Source of the DNA: Flavobacteriales bacterium
GTDB taxonomy: Bacteria > Bacteroidota > Bacteroidia > Flavobacteriales > PHOS-HE28
Length of the DNA stretch: 29,536 bases
Assembly: GCA_008016945.1 (NCBI GenBank)
Contig: SSGN01000210.1
Coordinates: 1 to 29,536, forward strand
Reading direction: 5' to 3'
Positions 6,985 to 14,186 of the stretch are shown piece after piece. Below the pieces are notes generated by a model. It did not search any database, had not been told where the DNA came from, and saw only the letters and a list, made by a program, of their open reading frames with translations. Made by a program: the position numbers and the translations under genes. Position 1 is the first letter of the stretch; the number at the start of each line of letters is the position of its first letter.

Positions 6985-9116
6985 GCCCGTCGTGCTTGCG
7001 ATTGATGTTGCCTGCTGGGCAGGTGGATATGGAAGGTGGTCCCTTGCCCCACGATGGAATCCACGGTGATGTGGCCGTGGTGGTCCTGCACGATGCCGTA
7101 CACGATGGCCAGGCCCAGCCCGGTGCCTTCACCCACGGGTTTGGTGGTGAAGAAGGGGTCGAACATGTGGGCCATCACCTCGTCGGACATGCCGATGCCG
7201 TTGTCGCGGATGGAGATACGGACCTGGTCGTCCACGGCGGCCGTGGTGATGGACACTTCGGGCGTGGCACCGTCCGTGCGGGCCATGGTGGCCTGGATGG
7301 CGTTGGTGAGTACGTTCATGAACACCTGGTTCACCTTTCCGGGGAAGCACTCCACCAGGGGGAGCGTTTGGAAGTCGCACCGCACCTGCACCTTGTCGCG
7401 GAGGTGGGGGGCCAACAGGGCCAGGGTGTTGCGGATGCCGTCATGCAGGTCGCTCTCCTTCAGGTCATCCTCGTCCAGGCGCGAGAAGTTGCGTAGGCCA
7501 CGGACGATCTCGGCGGTCCGGGAGGATCCTTCGGCGATGCTGCCGATGATGTCCTGGAGCTCCTCGATGGAATCGGCGATCCCCATGCGCCGTTCGCGCA
7601 CCTGTAGTTCGGGCAGCTTGGCCGCCGCGGAATCGGGGGTCAACGTGCGGTACTCCTGCATCACTTCCACGATCTCGGCGATGTTGCGCCGCAGGGGTTG
7701 GATGTTGCTGGTGATGAAGTTGATGGGGTTATTGATCTCGTGCGCGATCCCGGCGGTGAGCTGACCGAGTGAGGCCATCTTCTCGGCGTTCACCAACTGG
7801 GTCTGGGTGCGCTTCAGGTGCTCGTTGGTCTCTTGGAGTTCGTGGGTGCGTTCGGCCACCTTCACCTCGAGCAGCATGTTCTGTTCGCGCACGATGCGTT
7901 GGTTCTCCAGCGAAGAAGCGAGCGCTTCGGCCTGGGAACGTTCCTTCTCGCGGCGCAGGGTGTTGATCCGGTCGGCCAGGGCCAGGCTCAGCATGATGCC
8001 CTCGAAGGCCGTTCCGATGGGCATGGTATACTTCGTGAAGTCATTGTACGGCAATAGTTCAATGTCCTTCAGAACGAAGAGGACGATACCTGCAAGGAAC
8101 ATGCACCATGCCACGAGGAAGTATTTGGCGGTTCGCACTCCTTTACGGGCGATCCGATAGGCCACGATGAATTGGTAGCCGGCGGAAACCATGACAAGAA
8201 GCTGTAGGAGCTGATACCCTTCTATCGGGAATTGACTAAGCCTGGCACCCAAGCCTATCGCCATGAGGGCGTAAATGAAGGCTCGGCCACGCGCGAGGCG
8301 GGGTTCGAATTTGCGCGCTTGGATGAACGCGATCATGAATTCGTTCGCTGCAACGGCAGTGGCCACCGTGAAAATGACGGACGCTTGTTCGGCGAACCAG
8401 GTGCTCTCCGGCCAGAACCGGAACTTGGCATAACCCATGAAGACCAGTTGGGTGATGCTTACGAGTAGGATGTACATCACGTAGATCAGGTAATGTCGAT
8501 CCCGCGTACTGAGGAAGACGAAGAGGTTGTACAGCAGGAGTACGACCATGAACCCGATGTAACATCCGATCAACAGGTCCCGTCCTGCCACGTAATTCCG
8601 GAGGTCATCCGCCGCTCCGATGGAAACGGGCACGACGAGTTGTTTGTCACTTTCGAGTCGCAGATAAACCAAGACCTGAGACCCATTGTCCACGTTGATG
8701 GGTACAATGGGCTCGACGTCAGGTTCGGCAAGTGAACCGATGGTGACTGCCTGGCCCACCTTGTGGTGCTCCATTCTACCTTCTCCGTGGATCACCCAAG
8801 CGTCGATCGTGGGGATCTCGGAATTGCCCACGACCAAGCCATGCATGGTACCATTGGCTTTATTCTCAACGCGGAAGCGGAACCAATGGGCAGCATCACT
8901 GATGCCCAGGTTGGGGACCATGGAAGTGCTGGCCCTGAAATCGGGTGATCCGATGACTTCTTCGAGTGATAAGGACCGGGTGTGGTCGGTCAAGACCTCC
9001 ACCTTGTCGCCGACCTGGATCATACCCTGGCCAGGACGGATCGTCACCACCGGAGGATCACTGGCCTGGACCAGTGAACACAGCAGCACAAGCAATGAAA
9101 GGACCACGGATCTCAT
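6981..9116 (-). CDS. 7TM-DISM sensor histidine kinase
   Basis: A 711-residue membrane sensor kinase. A signal sequence (first 18 residues) is followed by an extracytoplasmic 7TMR-DISM extracellular-2 type sensor domain (about 40-170; HWFRFRVENKANG, VLVYLRLESDKQLVVPVSIG), then seven hydrophobic helices (about 180-380), a coiled coil (385-445), HisKA with His459 in AGIAHEINNPINF, and a HATPase domain (NVLTNAIQATM, DNGIGMSDE, FDPFFTTKPVGEGTGLGLAIV). DISM sensor domains are carbohydrate-binding-like beta-sandwiches thought to detect small ligands; the ligand here is unknown. It is 37 bases downstream of the acyltransferase-like gene and overlaps the next kinase by four bases. The sensor and membrane half is less GC-rich than the kinase half, as is the gene before it. 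Confidence 0.94.
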   Translation of the reverse strand: MRSVVLSLLVLLCSLVQASDPPVVTIRPGQGMIQVGDKVEVLTDHTRSLSLEEVIGSPDFRASTSMVPNLGISDAAHWFRFRVENKANGTMHGLVVGNSEIPTIDAWVIHGEGRMEHHKVGQAVTIGSLAEPDVEPIVPINVDNGSQVLVYLRLESDKQLVVPVSIGAADDLRNYVAGRDLLIGCYIGFMVVLLLYNLFVFLSTRDRHYLIYVMYILLVSITQLVFMGYAKFRFWPESTWFAEQASVIFTVATAVAANEFMIAFIQARKFEPRLARGRAFIYALMAIGLGARLSQFPIEGYQLLQLLVMVSAGYQFIVAYRIARKGVRTAKYFLVAWCMFLAGIVLFVLKDIELLPYNDFTKYTMPIGTAFEGIMLSLALADRINTLRREKERSQAEALASSLENQRIVREQNMLLEVKVAERTHELQETNEHLKRTQTQLVNAEKMASLGQLTAGIAHEINNPINFITSNIQPLRRNIAEIVEVMQEYRTLTPDSAAAKLPELQVRERRMGIADSIEELQDIIGSIAEGSSRTAEIVRGLRNFSRLDEDDLKESDLHDGIRNTLALLAPHLRDKVQVRCDFQTLPLVECFPGKVNQVFMNVLTNAIQATMARTDGATPEVSITTAAVDDQVRISIRDNGIGMSDEVMAHMFDPFFTTKPVGEGTGLGLAIVYGIVQDHHGHITVDSIVGQGTTFHIHLPSRQHQSQARRA

Positions 9117-9153
9117 CGGGCGCTTCTACGCACGACGGGATCGTATGTTCCGT

Positions 9154-9927
9154 TCAGGCCGTGAATCTCAGGTAGTCGGCTCGAACATCCTTGTAGGTGT
9201 GGATGCTGATCACCCCCCGTTCAAGTTCAAGCCGGTATTGTACATCCAGGTGGCAAACGCCGGTGTATTCCACGGTACGCTGTTCCGGGCGCATCCTTAA
9301 GCTGATCACCCGATGGCGTAGTTCCGGTCGTGCGTGATCCAAGGCATAAGGGTCCATGGCACACATCACGATACCCCAAAAGCCTGGTTTGGGATAGACG
9401 AACCAGCCCTTTTCTCCAACCTCTTCAACAACCTTAAGCCCCAATTTGGTGGCATAACGGAGGGTGTACCTGGCCAGCACCGCGATCAGACTTCCCACCT
9501 TCAGTTGGGGGACGAGGGAAACAGCAGCGGTTCCGAGCAACATGGGAAGGCCTCGATTGGCGAACCTATGTGCGTTCCATAAGCCCGCGATCTCGGCGAT
9601 CCCACCCTGGGTCTGCGGTTCCACGAACCGGGCAATGGACGGGTCCATTCTACCCACAGCGAACAAGAGGGGTAGGGGCTCCTGCGGGGAATGTGAAACA
9701 TGGATGCGGATCCCTCCCACGAGACCGAGTTCCTCATGTTCAGCAGCGATCACGTAAACGTTCGGGTCTTGCTGCCACTTTTTGGAAACCTTGGTCACCT
9801 GGCTGATGCCGATGTCGCTTAACACCTTCATGTGCTCTTCGGCGAATCGTGCGGCAGCTTCGGGCTCCTCCACGGCGCGGTATGCACGCAACGTGATCCG
9901 CTCAAGTTCAGGCCTGTTGTTCTCCAT
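9154..9927 (-). CDS. GNAT-fold acyltransferase, FeeM/N-acyl amino acid synthase-like
   Basis: A 257-residue soluble protein with GNAT-like strands: YVIAAEHEELGLVGGIRIHV (about 58-77), then PLPLLFAVGRMD. A helical segment, GGIAEIAGLWNAHRFANRGLP, precedes a long helix ARYTLRYATKLGLKVVEEVGEK, and GWFVYPKPGFW follows. The strand-helix order and the WNAHRF segment resemble N-acyl amino acid synthase (FeeM)-type acyltransferases, which join fatty acyl-ACP to an amino group. This family call is from general pattern, not an alignment, so substrate and acyl donor are unproven. The gene starts 10 bases after the ThiF-like gene, so the two are almost certainly co-translated and probably act in one pathway. 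It is less GC-rich (a 60-base sample around 9361 is about 50 %) than the kinase-encoding part downstream (about 65 %). Confidence 0.7.
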   Translation of the reverse strand: MENNRPELERITLRAYRAVEEPEAAARFAEEHMKVLSDIGISQVTKVSKKWQQDPNVYVIAAEHEELGLVGGIRIHVSHSPQEPLPLLFAVGRMDPSIARFVEPQTQGGIAEIAGLWNAHRFANRGLPMLLGTAAVSLVPQLKVGSLIAVLARYTLRYATKLGLKVVEEVGEKGWFVYPKPGFWGIVMCAMDPYALDHARPELRHRVISLRMRPEQRTVEYTGVCHLDVQYRLELERGVISIHTYKDVRADYLRFTA

Positions 9928-9937
9928 TGGGTCGAGC

Positions 9938-11089
9938 TTATACGGTTCGTTGTATCGGGGCGTAGGCGGACTCCGGCATTGCCGGCACCAATTCTTCGAG
10001 GTCGATCCATTGCCGCTGGCTTGAGATATTCACTCCCAACAGGATCCGCCGAACGATATCGGCAAGCGCCGCTCCTCCAAGCACGACCGCCGACGCCAAC
10101 TGGGGCCAGGTCAGGATGGTTCTGCCCAATTCAGGCAGTGAGGCACGCATTCGGTCGCTGATGGTATCCATACCGACGAACCGGGACATGAGCGGCACCT
10201 TCTGCGCCGCCGTCATCTCGCCTTCGACCACCGAGAGGTCCAACTCTTCCAAGAAGCCGTGCATGATCGGTCGGTCCGGCTCCAGGTCGAAACGTTCCAC
10301 ATCCACCAGGCCCCGGTCGCTGGTGTCCATCACCACCGGGATCCGCAAGGCCTTGGCCTTTTGGCGAGCCAGGATCTTGATGTTCACACTATCGCATTCC
10401 TCGATCACCAGGTCCAGGTGTCCGCCATGGGTGAAGAACGCATCGAGGTTGTCCCTGGTGAGCCCCTGGTCGAACACGGTCACCTGGAGGAAAGGGTCCA
10501 GTTCGGCGATCTCGCGTGCGGTGTTGATCACCTTGGGGGTGCCCATCTCGTGCACCCCACTGCGGATCCGGTTCAGGTTGCTGAGGTCCAGGGTGTCGAA
10601 ATCGGCCAGGCGGATCTCGCCGAAGCCGCGTTCCAGGGCCATGGTCAGCGCCACGCTCTGGCCCACGCTCAGCCCGATCACCCCCACCTTCTTGGTGGCC
10701 AGTACGGCTTGTTCTTCGCGGGTGATCTTGTTGCGGTTCCGGTCCGTGCGTACCAGGGCGAATTCCTCCTCGTCCAACAGGTGCACGAGCTTGTGCGACC
10801 AAGGGTAGTACACCCATACGCCATGGAGCAGGGGATCTCCTCCGGCCAGGTGTCCGGTGGCCGCGGCCATCGCTTCCTCCGGCGAGAAACGTTTGGCGGG
10901 GTTCAGGCAACGCACCAGCTCGATCAGCTGGGCCTGGATCTCGTCATGCACACACGCCCCCGCGCTTACCAGTGCCCCGATGCGGGCGGCATCGGCCGGT
11001 AGCGAACACCGGAGGATCTCCGGTCGGAAGGTGGTGCGGTCGGTGTGGGCTGCATGGCGGAGCGGGCCACGCAATTCGTCCAAGGTCAT
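9938..11089 (-). CDS. ThiF/E1-like adenylyltransferase (Rv1355c/MoeY-type), stand-alone
   Basis: A 383-residue protein. An N-terminal helical region (1-125) precedes an E1/ThiF Rossmann domain: VGVIGLSVGQS (nucleotide loop, 136-145), RLADFDTLDLSNLNRI (160-175, with Asp163, Asn171 and Arg174 placed as in E1 ATP sites), Lys186, and LDLVIEECDSVNIK (225-238). The block VVMDTSDRGLVDVERFDLEP (252-271) is characteristic of the Rv1355c/MoeY-like ThiF branch as remembered. Members of that branch often carry a C-terminal nitroreductase-like domain, which is absent here: the protein ends about 110 residues after the ThiF core. No CxxC zinc pair is seen, nor a Cys at the place where E1 enzymes form thioesters. 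ATP-dependent adenylation of a carboxylate or C-terminus is likely; the substrate is unknown. It is the first gene of a five-gene minus-strand run. Confidence 0.82.
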   Translation of the reverse strand: MTLDELRGPLRHAAHTDRTTFRPEILRCSLPADAARIGALVSAGACVHDEIQAQLIELVRCLNPAKRFSPEEAMAAATGHLAGGDPLLHGVWVYYPWSHKLVHLLDEEEFALVRTDRNRNKITREEQAVLATKKVGVIGLSVGQSVALTMALERGFGEIRLADFDTLDLSNLNRIRSGVHEMGTPKVINTAREIAELDPFLQVTVFDQGLTRDNLDAFFTHGGHLDLVIEECDSVNIKILARQKAKALRIPVVMDTSDRGLVDVERFDLEPDRPIMHGFLEELDLSVVEGEMTAAQKVPLMSRFVGMDTISDRMRASLPELGRTILTWPQLASAVVLGGAALADIVRRILLGVNISSQRQWIDLEELVPAMPESAYAPIQRTV

Positions 11090-11124
11090 GATGGGAGAGG
11101 GCTCAAGGTTCCTGAAAAGTGGGG

Positions 11125-11156
11125 TGAAAGTATATGCTTAAAAGTTATCAACAAAA
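11125..11156 (-). promoter_or_regulatory. Promoter of the ThiF cassette
   Basis: On the minus strand, TTTTG (11156-11152) is followed after 19 bases by TACTTTCA (11132-11125), close to the Bacteroidota pattern TTTG-N19-21-TAnnTTTG (last two bases differ). The -7 box ends 35 bases before the ThiF-like ATG at 11089, giving a leader of roughly 30 bases. The surroundings are the only AT-rich stretch in the 371-base divergent gap. Confidence 0.68.
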
Positions 11157-11375
11157 TATCAACACAAAATTCACGTGGACTTTCCCATCCGATCACTTCG
11201 CCCCCGAGCGGCCCACCCTGCGCCCGATGCACCGCCCCCTGGTCCCATCCGCAATGGCCGAAGAAGTTGGCCTGCTCGTACAAGCCGGTACGGCAGACCT
11301 ATTGGGTGGCCCACCGAACAGGTCGATCGTCGAAACCGGGAGCAAAGAGGTATGCGGATCCGCTGGTCTTGGATG

Positions 11376-11397
11376 TCCACCGGCCATGACCGGTGGA
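11376..11397. promoter_or_regulatory. 8-bp inverted repeat upstream of the receiver gene
   Basis: TCCACCGG, loop CCATGA, CCGGTGGA form a perfect 8-bp stem 63 bases before the receiver ATG at 11461, inside the 371-base gap (11090-11460) that otherwise shows no gene. It could be an operator or a leader hairpin. No matching copy was noticed near the ThiF promoter. Confidence 0.35.
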
Positions 11398-11460
11398 AGA
11401 GGGCGATGTAACCAATCTCCCTTCCTTTCCGTTGAGTGCGTTCGACCCAAAACGGGAACC

Positions 11461-11949
11461 ATGAGCGCAGCCCCTCAACTCTCCATCGTGAACAGCCGCC
11501 CCTGTGTCTTGTTCGTGGATGATGATGCCAGCAACCGCCAAGCCTTTCACACCACCTTCCGCCGCGAGATGGATGTGCTTCTGGCGCGCAACCTCAAGGA
11601 GGTATGGGAGCACCTGGCCACCAGCCATGTGCATGTGGTGATCGCCGACCAGCGGATGCCGGGCACCCCGGGGAGCGAGATGCTGGCTCTGGTGAAGGGC
11701 CGCTATCCCAACGTGAAACGCATGCTGATCACCGGCTACGCCGACATGCAGGCCATCATCGAGGCGGTGAACAAGGCAGGGGTATCGCACTACAGCGCCA
11801 AGCCCTGGAACGCCGATGAGCTAGCCACCGCCGTGCGCCAAGCCTACGAAGAGGTGCAGGCCGAAGAGGAGCGTGCAGCCTACACCGAGCGCCTGATCAC
11901 GGCCAACCAGCAATTGGAGTTCGCCCTGCGCCAGCGCCTGCTCTCCTGA
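11461..11949 (+). CDS. Stand-alone receiver-domain response regulator
   Basis: A 162-residue protein consisting of one receiver domain plus a short helical tail. Asp20-22 (FVDDDAS), phospho-acceptor Asp63 (IADQRMPG), Thr/Ser switch (LITGYAD) and Lys114 (SAKPWNADE) are all present. The tail (about 125-162, EEVQAEEERAAYTERLITANQQLEFALRQ in short segments) is predicted coiled coil, with no DNA-binding or enzymatic domain. The ATG at 11461 is chosen because the receiver begins shortly after it; upstream in-frame codons have no family look. Its receiver is strikingly close to that of the hybrid kinase at 5449-6984 (shared FRREMDVLLA and DQRMPG blocks). Divergent from the ThiF cassette, it is likely part of the same phosphorelay, as an adaptor or phosphate sink. 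Confidence 0.88.
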   Translation: MSAAPQLSIVNSRPCVLFVDDDASNRQAFHTTFRREMDVLLARNLKEVWEHLATSHVHVVIADQRMPGTPGSEMLALVKGRYPNVKRMLITGYADMQAIIEAVNKAGVSHYSAKPWNADELATAVRQAYEEVQAEEERAAYTERLITANQQLEFALRQRLLS

Positions 11950-12026
11950 CCCCGGAACGCACCATCCGTGGCATGCGGTGGCCGCGCCCCCGCGCGATTC
12001 CACGCGCACGCGCGTTTCTTTGTGCC

Positions 12027-13895
12027 ATGAACATCGCTTTCCGAGCGGCCTTCGGCATGGCCTCCCTGGCGCTTCCCGCGCTGGCCGCGCAGGCCCAGTG
12101 CGACCGCTGGCAACAACGGGTGAAGTACACCATGCAGGTGGAACTGAACGATCAGGACCACCGTTTCTCGGGTACCACCGAACTGGTCTACACCAACAAC
12201 AGCCCCGATACGTTGCGCGAGGTGTTCTTCCACCTCTACTATAACGCCTTCCGGCCGGGCAGTGAGATGGATGTGCGGTCGCGCACCATCGCCGATCCCG
12301 ATGAGCGCGTGGGGAGCAGGATCGCCGCCTTGGGGCCGCATGAGGTAGGGGAGCAGGAGGTGATCGACCTCCGGCAGGATGGACAGCTGTGCCGGTCGGT
12401 GCCCATGGGCACGGTCCTGAAAGTGCTTCTGGCCAAACCGCTGTTGCCCCGGAAGAGCACCACCTTCGCCTACGGCTTCAAAGGGCAGGTGCCGGTACAG
12501 ATCCGCCGTGCGGGGCGGAACAATGCGGAGAAGGTGGCCTACAGCATGGCCCAGTGGTACCCCAAGCTCGCCGAATACGACCAGCGCGGCTGGCACGCCT
12601 ATCCCTACGTGGGGCGCGAGTTCCATGGCGTGTGGGGCGATTTCGACGTGACCCTGACCATGGACAGCGCGTACACCATCGCGGCCACCGGGGTGTTGCA
12701 GAACCCCCACGAGGTGGGCCACGGATACCCCACCGGGAAGAAGGCGCTGAAGCGGCCGACGGGCGACCGCCTGAAATGGCGCTTCGTGGCCAACAACGTG
12801 CACGACTTCGCCTGGGCGGCCGATCGCGACTTCGTCCATACCGTGGACCGCGTGCCCGGCGGCCCCGAGCTGCACTTCTTCCGCAAGAACGATCCGGAGC
12901 TCGAACCCACCTGGAAGGAGCTGCCGGGCTACATGGTCCGGAGCTTCCAGCACATGGACAAGCACTTCGGGAAGTACCCGTGGCCGCAATACAGCTTCGT
13001 TCAAGGGGGCGATGGCGGCATGGAGTACCCCATGCTCACCTTGATCACCGGCAAGCGCCGCCTGGGCTCCTTGGTGGGGGTGAGTGTGCATGAGAGCGTG
13101 CACAGCTGGTACTACGGCGTGCTGGCCAGCAACGAAGGCCGGTTCCCGTGGATGGACGAAGGCTTCACCGAATATGCGAGCAGCGAGGTGATGCAGGAGT
13201 TGTTCCCACGCGCGGAGGATCCGCACCGCAGCGCGTTCGAAGGGTACGGTACACTGGTGCGCAGCGGGCGCCATGAGCCGCCGAGCCTGCATGCCGACCA
13301 CTTCATCACCAACCGGGGTTACGGGGCCACGGCCTACAGCTTCGGCGAGATGTTCGTACACCAGCTGGGGGCCGTGGTGGGGGAGAAGGAGTTGCGCGCC
13401 GGCCTGCTGCGTTACTACGATGTGTGCCGCTTCAAACATCCGGAGCCGATCGACTTCGAACGGGTGATGGAGAAACGCTCGGGGATCGAGCTCGACTGGT
13501 ATTTCGACGAGTGGATCAACACCACCCGCACGCTGGACTATGGCATCCGCACGGTGCTGGGTACCGATGGCGGCACCATGGTCGAACTCGAACGCACGGA
13601 GGAACAGCTGATGCCGGTGGATGTGGCCGTGGCGCTGCGCGATGGCACCACGCAGCACTACCACATCCCCCTTTCGTTGCAGCGCGGCGCGAAACGCCCG
13701 GATTCCGAAACCTTCCCGTTCGAGGTGCTGGCGCCCTGGCAATGGACCGATCCCACCTACGCCTTCCGTGTACCGGTGGCCTTAGCCTCGATCAAGTCCA
13801 TCACCATCGACCCCTTGGGCCGAACGGCCGACATGGACCGGAGCGACAATACGGTGGAACTGCCCGCCGACGCTGCGGGTTTCGCCCGGCCTTGA
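12027..13895 (+). CDS. Secreted M1-family metallopeptidase
   Basis: A 622-residue zinc metallopeptidase (gluzincin, M1 family). A signal peptide (MNIAFRAAFGMASLALPALA, AQAQ) precedes an N-terminal beta domain (residues 30-300) and the catalytic domain. Zinc motif HESVH (355-359) is followed after exactly 18 residues by Glu378 in WMDEGFTEY, giving HExxH-x18-E. The substrate-recognition motif is GGMEYP (330-335), a variant of the GxMEN exopeptidase motif seen in a subset of bacterial M1 enzymes. The frame extends upstream to 11973, but the Met at 12027 starts the signal peptide. A TTTCTTTG box ends five bases before the ATG. Probably periplasmic or extracellular peptide trimming. A 6-bp stem (TGATCC/GGATCA) overlaps the stop codon but lacks a U tract. 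Confidence 0.92.
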   Translation: MNIAFRAAFGMASLALPALAAQAQCDRWQQRVKYTMQVELNDQDHRFSGTTELVYTNNSPDTLREVFFHLYYNAFRPGSEMDVRSRTIADPDERVGSRIAALGPHEVGEQEVIDLRQDGQLCRSVPMGTVLKVLLAKPLLPRKSTTFAYGFKGQVPVQIRRAGRNNAEKVAYSMAQWYPKLAEYDQRGWHAYPYVGREFHGVWGDFDVTLTMDSAYTIAATGVLQNPHEVGHGYPTGKKALKRPTGDRLKWRFVANNVHDFAWAADRDFVHTVDRVPGGPELHFFRKNDPELEPTWKELPGYMVRSFQHMDKHFGKYPWPQYSFVQGGDGGMEYPMLTLITGKRRLGSLVGVSVHESVHSWYYGVLASNEGRFPWMDEGFTEYASSEVMQELFPRAEDPHRSAFEGYGTLVRSGRHEPPSLHADHFITNRGYGATAYSFGEMFVHQLGAVVGEKELRAGLLRYYDVCRFKHPEPIDFERVMEKRSGIELDWYFDEWINTTRTLDYGIRTVLGTDGGTMVELERTEEQLMPVDVAVALRDGTTQHYHIPLSLQRGAKRPDSETFPFEVLAPWQWTDPTYAFRVPVALASIKSITIDPLGRTADMDRSDNTVELPADAAGFARP

Positions 13896-14186
13896 TCCAC
13901 CACGGATCACATCACGGGCCATCCGTCCGCACCCTATGGCGCTAACCCATACCGCGGATCGGCCCCACGGCACCCGGCCCGGCCCTGCTTCGTTCGAGGT
14001 GGCGGACACACCCGGCCCTGTGCAACGCACCGGCCACGCCAAGCCCGCCAGGAACGGCACGGACACCACGCCCTGTGGACCTGGTCGGTGACTCCAAGGC
14101 GCAACGGGACCTGCGCCAGGCGTTCGCTGCGAAGGCCCGAGTCATGCCGAGGTACGCACCGATCCTGGTCGGCCGGTGGCCCGGCA

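Noticed and set aside
11880..13742. A 620-codon minus-strand frame opposite the M1 peptidase
   Set aside because: The plus strand carries the HExxH-x18-E zinc site and a signal peptide; the antisense frame has no motif.
14172..14185. 5-bp hairpin (GCCGG/CCGGC) directly after the EF-G-like stop codon as a terminator
   Set aside because: Short stem, no U tract, and such stems are common by chance at this GC content.
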